This document shows, one piece after another, positions 1 through 4,981 of a stretch of DNA of 5,848 nucleotides. The stretch covers positions 1 to 5,848 of the forward strand of contig CAZNYK010000186.1 of NCBI GenBank assembly GCA_964577215.1, in the 5' to 3' direction. Made by a program: the position numbers and the translations under genes. Origin of the DNA: UBA2329 sp964577215. GTDB taxonomy: Bacteria; Bacteroidota; Bacteroidia; Chitinophagales; Saprospiraceae. The notes under the pieces were generated by a model, which worked only from the letters and a program-made list of their open reading frames with translations, did not search any database and was not told the DNA's origin. Within the stretch, counting starts at the first letter, position 1, and each line of letters opens with the position of its first letter.

Positions 1-1056
1 TTCCAGACCGACTTCTACGTGCAGCAGCGCAAAGCGCGCCGCATCCTGCTGGAACCGGACGGAAAACCCTCAGGAGGAAAGTGGACATTCGATTCTGAAA
101 ACCGGCTGCGCTATCCCAAAGACAAACGCCCGCCCGATGTGACCTTTCCGGCTCCCAACGCCTACTACCTGGAGGCTACGGCATACGCGGAAAAGCACTT
201 TGCCGGCAACTACGGCAGCCTCGATGGCGAACTGCGCTACCCCGTCACATTCGAGGAGAGCGAAGATTGGCTGGAGGCGTTCATCCAAAGCCGGTTCTCA
301 GAGTTCGGCGCCTATGAAGATGCCATTGTAGCCTCAGAGAGCATCCTGCACCACAGCCTGCTCACGCCCATGCTCAACGTGGGTCTGCTCACGCCCAAAC
401 AGGTACTGGACGCCGTCTTGCGCCCGGAAGTCCTGACCCGCGTTCCACTCAACTCCTTGGAGGGCTTCGTCCGGCAAGTCATAGGCTGGCGGGAGTTCAT
501 CCGCGGGGTGTATGAAAAGGCCGGCTCGCAGGAGCGCACAACCAACTACTGGGGCTTCACCCGAAAGATACCTGCATCGTTTTGGGAGGGAACAACCGGT
601 ATTGCCCCCCTGGATACCGTCATCCGCAAAGTACTCCAAACCGGCTATTGCCACCACATAGAGCGGCTCATGGTGCTGGGCAACTTCATGCTGCTGTGCG
701 AATTTGATCCCGACGACGTCTATCGCTGGTTCATGGAATTGTTTATCGATGCCTACGACTGGGTAATGGTACCCAACGTGTATGGCATGAGCCAGTTTGC
801 CGACGGCGGCCTCATGGCTACCAAGCCCTATATCAGCGGCAGTAATTACCTCATGAAAATGAGCGATTTTCCGAAGGGCGAATGGCAAGCGGTGTGGGAT
901 GGCCTGTTTTGGCGCTTTATGCACGTGCATCGCGACTTTTTCTTGCAAAACCCCCGGCTGGGTATGTTGGTAAAGACTTTCGACAAGATGCCGGCGCCAA
1001 AGCAACAGGCGCATTTGTCTGCTGCAGCGCAATGGCTTGATGCAATGGGAGGATAA
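1..1056 (+). CDS. Photolyase/cryptochrome of the PhrB-like (deoxyribodipyrimidine photolyase-related) lineage, 5'-partial, lacking Fe-S ligands
   Basis: Likely flavin-dependent DNA repair photolyase or related cryptochrome. The reading frame is open from base 1 (visible residues start FQTDFYVQQRK), so the GTG at 19 is an internal Val codon and the start lies left of the window. 351 residues are visible; relatives have about 500, so most of the N-terminal antenna domain is missing. Family landmarks, numbered from base 1: YVQQRKARRILLE at 6-18, SLEGFVRQVIGWREFIRG at about 152-169, GYCHHIERLMVLGNF at 215-229 (the His-His pair characteristic of this lineage), and PNVYGMSQFADGG at 258-270, followed by TKPYISGSNY. 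These belong to the FAD-binding helical domain. Family members normally hold a [4Fe-4S] cluster through four Cys. Here the segment after MSDF (286-289) is a short Trp-rich stretch with no Cys, and only two Cys exist in the whole visible protein (in YCHHI and LLCEF). Substrate (6-4 photoproduct, CPD or signalling) is not determinable. It converges on the phosphate transporter gene with 4 bp between stops. Confidence 0.9.
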   Translation, partial: FQTDFYVQQRKARRILLEPDGKPSGGKWTFDSENRLRYPKDKRPPDVTFPAPNAYYLEATAYAEKHFAGNYGSLDGELRYPVTFEESEDWLEAFIQSRFSEFGAYEDAIVASESILHHSLLTPMLNVGLLTPKQVLDAVLRPEVLTRVPLNSLEGFVRQVIGWREFIRGVYEKAGSQERTTNYWGFTRKIPASFWEGTTGIAPLDTVIRKVLQTGYCHHIERLMVLGNFMLLCEFDPDDVYRWFMELFIDAYDWVMVPNVYGMSQFADGGLMATKPYISGSNYLMKMSDFPKGEWQAVWDGLFWRFMHVHRDFFLQNPRLGMLVKTFDKMPAPKQQAHLSAAAQWLDAMGG

Positions 1057-1060
1057 AGAA

Positions 1061-3343
1061 TTATACCTTCGGTATTTCGCTCAGGAATTCGTAATCGGCC
1101 AGGTGGCCGTTGTGGTAAAGCCGGTGATAGAGCACCGAAAACCGGTGGGAAATCTCCACTATGTCTTTGGTTTCGAGCAGCAGGCTGAAAATAAGGGCGC
1201 TGTTGCGAAATCCGAACTCCGAGGTTTTAATACCGGCGATTTGAGCAGAGAGTTGCTCCTCCAAGTTGACCAACAATTGGCGCCGTTGAGTACGGATATC
1301 CTCTATTTCCGCAAAATTTCGCTCCTTCATGCGCAAGGAAACGGTTTTGAGATAGTGATCCAGGTCAGACAAGATGGACAATAATGCCTTGGCCTGGGGT
1401 TTTTCGGGAGGGGTGAGGCGATTCTCGACGTGATTCCGGCAGGTCTTCACGATTTGGTCGGCAGATTGGATCAGGTCTTGTTCCAGGTCGAAAACCAGGA
1501 TATACAGGCGGCTGGCTTCTGAGAGCTCTTCCTCGATGCGTTTGATGGCAAAGAAGAGCTTGTTTTTCAGATTTTCGCTTTGCTGTTTGAGTTCCTGAAG
1601 CTCCTTTTTGGCCTGGCGGATACCCTTGGGGTCATCTTTGAGTACAGCTATGAGCGCATGGCGATATATCTCGGCAATGAGCTTGGTCGTTTGGCCTACT
1701 TTCCGGGAGGTATCGTCCACCAGGGTGGTTGAAGGTATCTTGACGGATTCCTGCACGGCAGCCTGTATCTCCGCTTTCGCCTTCTCCCGCTTGCGGTGCA
1801 AAGTGAAGGTGTGATAAAAGAAATAACCCAGGGCAATAACCAATGCCCCAAGGGCCCAGGGCCCGAAAGTGTGGATAAGCCAGGCTACAGTTGCAGACAC
1901 TGTAAAGGCGATAATAGCCGTGAAGAACCACCCGCCGATGACGCTGAGTACTCCCGATACGCGGTAAACTGCGCTGTCGCGGCCCCATGCTTTATCGGCC
2001 AGCGAGGTGCCCATGGCCACCATAAAAGACACATAAGTGGTTGACAAAGGCAGTTTGAGCGACGTAGCGAAAGCGATGAGCATACTGGCTACGGTCAGGT
2101 TGACGGATGCGCGCACCAAGTCAAATGCAGGCTTGTCGCCTACCGTTACCGAGTGTAGCGGTAAGGACTGGAAGCTCTTTTCTGCCAGCAATTTCAAACG
2201 CTCCGGCACCGCCCAGCGCGTTATAGAGCCGATGTAACTGAAGAAATTGACGATGCTCCTTGCCAGGAAATTGGGCTGGAAATTCTCAACGCCCTCGTCC
2301 TGACGGCTCAGACTAACCTCGGTATCTGTCACGGTTCGTGCTTTCCTGGACAACCACAGCGTGGCAACCATTATAGCGCCTGCCGCAAGCAGTAGAAAAG
2401 TGTTGGTTCTGACGGGCGCCTTGAGAATGCCCATCGAAAATTCATCGGCGGGCACACCTGACGATCTCCAGGCTAAAAACGACTCCAAGCCGGCTATGGG
2501 TGCGCCGATAAAGTTTACTAAGTCATTGCCCGCAAAAGCCATTGCCAGCGCAAAAGTGCCGAACAACACAATGATGCGCAGCGCATTGAATTTGAAAACA
2601 GTGATGAGGGTCTGCATGATCAGCGACCAAAAAACGAAGGAGGCAAGCAGTAGAACACCGGTATTTTCGCTTATCCATTTCACGAAATTATCCGTGACAA
2701 AAGATGCGCCCTTGATGCCTTTGAATAAAAGAAAATAGCTCAGAAGAGAGAGTGCCAGCCCCGACCAGATACCACCCACCCAGGGCATGCGACGCTCGTA
2801 ATGAAAGGAAAAGAGCAGACGAGACAGGTATTGAACTAAACTTCCAACCACAAAAGCAATGGCTACTGATGAAAAAATGCCCGTGACGATAACCGTAGCG
2901 CTGGAAGCGTTGATGTAGTCCGGCAGGGTCACCAGCGGATCGCCGGCTCTTACGATCTTGATGAGCGCCACGGCAACCGATGCGCCCAACAATTCAAAGA
3001 TGAGGGAAACCGTGGTGGAGGTGGGCAGCCCAAAGGTGTTGAACAGGTCGAGCAGCATGATGTCGGTGATCATCACGGCTAAGAAGATCACGATGACATC
3101 CGAAAAAAAGAAGAGGTCGGGATTGAATATGCCTTTGCGCGCCACCTCCATCAGGCCGCTGGAGAAAGTGGCCCCTACAAAAACGCCGATGCTCGCCACA
3201 ATGAGGATGTTGCGGCGGGAGGTTACTTTGGAGCCAATGGCAGAATTGAGAAAGTTTACCGCATCATTGGCCACTCCGATCATGAGGTCGGAAGCTGCCA
3301 GGATCAACAATAGTATAACTACGATCAGATAATACTCCGGCAT
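1061..3343 (-). CDS. PiT-family inorganic phosphate transporter with C-terminal PhoU-like helical domain
   Basis: Inner-membrane phosphate permease, expected to import Pi driven by H+ or Na+. The 760-residue protein starts at ATG 3343 with hydrophobic MPEYYLIVVILLLILAA, and about 12 membrane segments are visible up to about residue 512. The two-fold PiT repeat is clear: GVANDAVNF at 23-31 pairs with AGNDLVNF at 271-278 (variants of the family GANDVANA signature), and LPTSTTVS at 106-113 pairs with LPLSTTYVS at 431-439. A hydrophilic loop at about 333-405 separates the halves. Residues about 515-760 are soluble, charged and helical, with coiled-coil-like stretches such as KKELQELKQQSENLKNKL, and resemble PhoU/DUF47 proteins. 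In many bacteria such a partner is a separate gene next to pit; here it is fused, perhaps as a cytoplasmic regulatory domain. Bacterial PiT proteins without this extension are about 330-500 residues, so the length is explained by the fusion and the central loop. No clear Shine-Dalgarno precedes the ATG. The sodium or proton coupling cannot be decided. Confidence 0.93.
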   Translation of the reverse strand: MPEYYLIVVILLLILAASDLMIGVANDAVNFLNSAIGSKVTSRRNILIVASIGVFVGATFSSGLMEVARKGIFNPDLFFFSDVIVIFLAVMITDIMLLDLFNTFGLPTSTTVSLIFELLGASVAVALIKIVRAGDPLVTLPDYINASSATVIVTGIFSSVAIAFVVGSLVQYLSRLLFSFHYERRMPWVGGIWSGLALSLLSYFLLFKGIKGASFVTDNFVKWISENTGVLLLASFVFWSLIMQTLITVFKFNALRIIVLFGTFALAMAFAGNDLVNFIGAPIAGLESFLAWRSSGVPADEFSMGILKAPVRTNTFLLLAAGAIMVATLWLSRKARTVTDTEVSLSRQDEGVENFQPNFLARSIVNFFSYIGSITRWAVPERLKLLAEKSFQSLPLHSVTVGDKPAFDLVRASVNLTVASMLIAFATSLKLPLSTTYVSFMVAMGTSLADKAWGRDSAVYRVSGVLSVIGGWFFTAIIAFTVSATVAWLIHTFGPWALGALVIALGYFFYHTFTLHRKREKAKAEIQAAVQESVKIPSTTLVDDTSRKVGQTTKLIAEIYRHALIAVLKDDPKGIRQAKKELQELKQQSENLKNKLFFAIKRIEEELSEASRLYILVFDLEQDLIQSADQIVKTCRNHVENRLTPPEKPQAKALLSILSDLDHYLKTVSLRMKERNFAEIEDIRTQRRQLLVNLEEQLSAQIAGIKTSEFGFRNSALIFSLLLETKDIVEISHRFSVLYHRLYHNGHLADYEFLSEIPKV

Positions 3344-3450
3344 GGCGACGCGCTTTTACAGGCCGTTTTCAACTTTCAGGCTGCAAGATAGGCACAGTGC
3401 GGGGAGCTTTTACAGGAAGTGGGAAAAAATTAAACTTCAGTTAACGTTGG
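3344..3450 (-). promoter_or_regulatory. Upstream region of the phosphate transporter with 11-bp direct repeat
   Basis: This 107-bp spacer is the likely place for a promoter of the transporter gene. It holds two exact copies of GCTTTTACAGG (3352-3362 and 3406-3416, 54 bp apart), reading CCTGTAAAAGC in the direction of the gene. The CTGTAAA part resembles half of an enterobacterial PHO box, but spacing and copy arrangement do not match that box, so any link to phosphate control is inference. On the minus strand TATCTTGC (3390-3383) is a partial match to the Bacteroidota -7 element TAnnTTTG, without a convincing -33 element. An A6 run (T6 on the minus strand, 3424-3429) preceded by a weak AT-rich inverted repeat just after the small membrane protein gene could act as a poor terminator. 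Confidence 0.35.
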
Positions 3451-3702
3451 TCAGGATTCCCTGTCGCCGTATCTCCGGTTGTACAGGCGCTGCGCAATGA
3501 GCATCAGCCCGCACAGACCAGTACCCACTACCGAGCCGGCCAGCAAATCCGCAGTGAGCAGCCCACCCCACAAACCCGTCACCACGCTGGTGGTTACCAA
3601 CAGGGGCCTTGGTATAGGATGCCGGGAAAAGACCCGCTCTGCTGAAAAGCCCAGTGGTATCAGCATTAAAAGCAGCATAATGATCAGTATGGCGAATCCC
3701 AT
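3451..3702 (-). CDS. Small hydrophobic membrane protein, unknown function
   Basis: 83-residue protein that I do not recognise. The N-terminus (MGFAILIIMLLLMLIPLGFS, 1-20) is a strong membrane segment or an uncleaved signal anchor. A second hydrophobic stretch at about 34-70 is long enough for two short crossing helices and has a lone Asp at 52. The tail QRLYNRRYGDRES is basic and probably cytoplasmic. The frame also opens from an ATG at 3798 (115 residues), but I prefer 3702: it has a purine-rich AAGGGA just upstream, the preceding 32 residues are hydrophilic, and the extra codons run through a GC-rich terminator-like hairpin at 3773-3791. A competing ORF in another frame of the same strand (3772-3437) has a low-complexity composition and no recognisable feature. 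The gene lies between the sugar-activation pair and the phosphate transporter on the same strand, but with spacers over 100 bp on both sides, so cotranscription is not implied. The coding call rests on hydrophobic pattern and ribosome-site placement only. Confidence 0.6.
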   Translation of the reverse strand: MGFAILIIMLLLMLIPLGFSAERVFSRHPIPRPLLVTTSVVTGLWGGLLTADLLAGSVVGTGLCGLMLIAQRLYNRRYGDRES

Positions 3703-3772
3703 TTTCCCTTCGGTTTTCTCCCTGAAATACCGGGATTTGATTTTGGTCTGTCGTTTCAGCGAAGGGGTACAA

Positions 3773-3791
3773 AACCGCCGGTCCGGCGGTT
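3773..3791 (-). terminator. Probable intrinsic terminator of the sugar kinase gene
   Basis: Perfect inverted repeat AACCGCCGG (3773-3781), T, CCGGCGGTT (3783-3791). Read on the minus strand the GC-rich hairpin is followed by TTTTG (four T, two of them shared with the stem), about 40 bp downstream of the kinase stop. On the plus strand no T-run follows, so the polarity fits the kinase transcript. The T-run is short, so termination may be partial. A second inverted repeat, TCGGGCA (3791-3797) with TGCCCGA (3813-3819), lies just before it on the minus strand and may add to it. Confidence 0.55.
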
Positions 3792-3819
3792 CGGGCATAA
3801 AGATAAACGATTTGCCCGA
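3791..3819 (-). repeat. Inverted repeat between kinase stop and terminator hairpin
   Basis: TCGGGCA (3791-3797) and TGCCCGA (3813-3819) form a 7-bp stem around a 15-nt AT-rich loop. With a single bulged T (3790) it extends by three pairs into the neighbouring hairpin (3787-3789 with 3820-3822), so the two structures compete at their shared boundary. Probably part of the 3'-end structure of the kinase mRNA. Confidence 0.45.
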
Positions 3820-3831
3820 CCGGTGAGATGA

Positions 3832-4905
3832 TCAGGTAAAAGATTTAACAATGGCCAGCATTGCTTCCCTGTGGTCTGTAATAGAACGGTACAATTGCAT
3901 CTGGTTGCGCGCCCGGGTGAGGTTGTGATCGGGGTATTTGACCGGATAGTAAGCGTCTCCGGCCAAGAAGTCGCTGAGGAAGCGCAGAGCTTGCTCCAGG
4001 ATGATCCATTGCGCCCCCCAAACGAGATTCTCTTTTTCCTCCCCGCTGAGCAAGCGCGCGGTTTCGGCGAGAAAACCCCGGCACAGGGCTTCGAAAAACG
4101 GCATTTGCACCCGCACGGCATCGAGGTTTGGATCGTCTTCCTCTGTGGGATTGACTATGCTGCGCACCAGGTCGCCGAAGTCGGCTAAAATGCTGCCCGG
4201 CATGATGGTGTCCCAGTCGGTGACGGCGAGTACTTCGCCAGTATCCTGTGCAAAGAGCACATTGCCGAGCTTGGCATCGTTGTGTACTACCCGCAAGGGA
4301 AAAGCCATAGTTTGTACCTGGAAAAAAATACCATGATGCTTTTTCAAAAAGTCAATCTCCTCCTTTGCAATGGCACAACGGCGCAAAGGGTCTGCATTTT
4401 CGATCTCTTTGAAAGCCTGCCACCGGGCTGCACTGTCGTGAAACCCTGGTATGGTTTCCCTGATGAGAATGGGCGGTAGCTCGTGCAAAGCGGCAGCGAA
4501 TGCCCCAAATGCTTTACCTGCCTGAAAAGCCTGCTGCGGGCTTTCCGCCTTTTCTACCGAAAACGCGCCGTCTATAAATTCAAAAGCCCGCCAATAGCTG
4601 CCGTCTCCTGAAACGAAGTAGGCCAAGCCCTGCGGCGCATATACCGGTGTGAGTACGGCCTGCCCGAAGCGCTTGCCCGACAAATGGCGATGTACCTGTC
4701 CAATATTGGCCGCTACCACCTCCGGGCGCGTGAAAACGCGATGGTTGAATTGCTGGAGCAGGTACCTGCGCGCTCCGTCCTCGCCCGCCATCTCCACCTT
4801 GAACGTGCGGTGAATGTGGCCGCTTCCGTAGGGGCGGGCAAAGTGCAGCGATTGCCCCGGGAAGAACCAATGCAGGGCAGCCCGGATGATTGGCATTTCT
4901 GTCAT
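3832..4905 (-). CDS. APH/choline-kinase-fold phosphotransferase, probable sugar 1-kinase (NahK-like)
   Basis: 357-residue cytoplasmic kinase of the aminoglycoside phosphotransferase superfamily. N-lobe: PYGSGHIHRTFKV at 25-37 is the nucleotide-binding loop, and RRYLLQQFNHRVF at 46-58 contains the ATP-contacting strand. C-lobe: HNDAKLGN at 208-215 is the Brenner catalytic loop (Asp210 the likely base), TDWDTIMPG at 229-237 supplies the Mg-binding Asp, and ADFGDLVRS follows at 241-249. The order HND-K-x-x-N then D-x-D-T-x-MPG then DFGD is the arrangement of N-acetylhexosamine 1-kinases (NahK) rather than of drug-resistance APH enzymes, so phosphorylation of a sugar at C1 is the best guess; AmgK-type anomeric kinases are an alternative. 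The upstream nucleotidyltransferase on the same strand could use its product. Start: ATG 4905 is taken, with a second ATG at 4896 also possible. There is no Shine-Dalgarno; the first ATG lies inside a repeat unit and overlaps the stop of a 15-codon ORF. A hairpin region follows the stop codon. Substrate not determinable. Confidence 0.85.
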   Translation of the reverse strand: MTEMPIIRAALHWFFPGQSLHFARPYGSGHIHRTFKVEMAGEDGARRYLLQQFNHRVFTRPEVVAANIGQVHRHLSGKRFGQAVLTPVYAPQGLAYFVSGDGSYWRAFEFIDGAFSVEKAESPQQAFQAGKAFGAFAAALHELPPILIRETIPGFHDSAARWQAFKEIENADPLRRCAIAKEEIDFLKKHHGIFFQVQTMAFPLRVVHNDAKLGNVLFAQDTGEVLAVTDWDTIMPGSILADFGDLVRSIVNPTEEDDPNLDAVRVQMPFFEALCRGFLAETARLLSGEEKENLVWGAQWIILEQALRFLSDFLAGDAYYPVKYPDHNLTRARNQMQLYRSITDHREAMLAIVKSFT

Positions 4906-4949
4906 AACTTATGCAGTACCGGCGACTTTAGTCGCCGGACAGGAGTCAT
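4902..4949 (-). other. Candidate 15-codon leader ORF overlapping the kinase start
   Basis: On the minus strand, an ATG at 4949 inside repeat copy 2 opens a frame encoding MTPVRRLKSPVLHKL and ends at TGA 4904-4902, which overlaps the kinase ATG (4905-4903) as ATGA. Such an overlap is the classic geometry for translational coupling. AAGG lies only one base before the leader ATG, which is too close for a good Shine-Dalgarno. The ORF is a direct consequence of the repeat sequence and may be fortuitous; no evidence of translation is available from sequence. Confidence 0.25.
4919..4938. repeat. Palindrome 1, 9-bp arms, TT centre
   Basis: Arms CCGGCGACT (4919-4927) and AGTCGCCGG (4930-4938) are perfectly complementary around TT. 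As RNA the innermost pairs would open to give a realistic loop, leaving a GC-rich stem of about 7-8 bp. No T-run follows on either strand, so it is not a classical intrinsic terminator. It could be an RNA-stabilising or processing hairpin between the two sugar genes, or a protein-binding site. Confidence 0.85.
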
Positions 4950-4963
4950 ACCTTATGCAGTAC

Positions 4964-4981
4964 CGGCGACTAAAGTCGCCG
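4964..4981. repeat. Palindrome 2, 8-bp arms, AA centre
   Basis: Arms CGGCGACT (4964-4971) and AGTCGCCG (4974-4981) flank AA. The 18-bp core is the exact reverse complement of the core of palindrome 1, although the flanking sequence is in the same orientation in both copies. After one C/T mismatch, GTA (4960-4962) can pair with TAC (4983-4985), extending the stem into the nucleotidyltransferase stop codon. Confidence 0.85.

Larger units (their letters stand above)
4901..4981. repeat. Two tandem copies of a 37-bp palindrome-bearing unit, 44-bp period
   Basis: Copy 1 is 4901-4937 and copy 2 is 4945-4981. Aligned at an offset of 44 bp they differ at three positions only: A/C at 4907/4951, and TT/AA at 4928-4929/4972-4973. 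The copies begin GTCATA, continue CTTATGCAGTAC, and end in the palindrome. The 7-bp spacer 4938-4944 is GACAGGA. Copy 2 stops exactly next to the nucleotidyltransferase stop codon (4982-4984), and copy 1 covers the kinase start codon (4903-4905), so the pair fills the whole intergenic gap. The form resembles short dispersed intergenic palindromic repeats (REP-like); whether it recurs in the genome is not visible here. Confidence 0.9.

Noticed and set aside
334..1032. Minus-strand ORF of 232 codons opposite the photolyase gene
   Set aside because: Long only because the opposite frame avoids stops; its His-rich, low-order sequence mirrors the conserved photolyase codons, which clearly are the coding strand.
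1037..1384. Plus-strand ORF of 115 codons after the photolyase gene
   Set aside because: It lies antisense to the conserved C-terminal domain of the phosphate transporter, has no recognisable motif, and overlaps the photolyase stop; a shadow frame.
3424..3449. AT-rich inverted repeat followed by six T on the minus strand after the small membrane protein
   Set aside because: The stem is about six mostly A-T pairs with a bulge and a 2-nt centre, too weak to call as a terminator; mentioned only within the upstream-region entry.
3437..3772. Alternative minus-strand frame (111 codons) overlapping the small membrane protein
   Set aside because: No hydrophobic or domain pattern, no ribosome-binding site, and it would run through much of the spacer; the 3451-3702 frame has a coherent membrane pattern.
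3703..3798. N-terminal extension of the small membrane protein to the ATG at 3798
   Set aside because: Adds 32 charged residues encoded by a terminator-like hairpin, while the ATG at 3702 has a purine-rich site close upstream.
3832..4905. Kinase as an antibiotic-resistance aminoglycoside phosphotransferase
   Set aside because: It shares the fold and Brenner motif, but the D-x-D-T-x-MPG segment and the neighbouring nucleotidyltransferase point to sugar metabolism.
4901..4981. Repeat pair as a CRISPR fragment or intrinsic terminator
   Set aside because: Only two units with a 7-bp spacer, too short for CRISPR spacers; neither palindrome is followed by a T-run, so a simple terminator is not supported.
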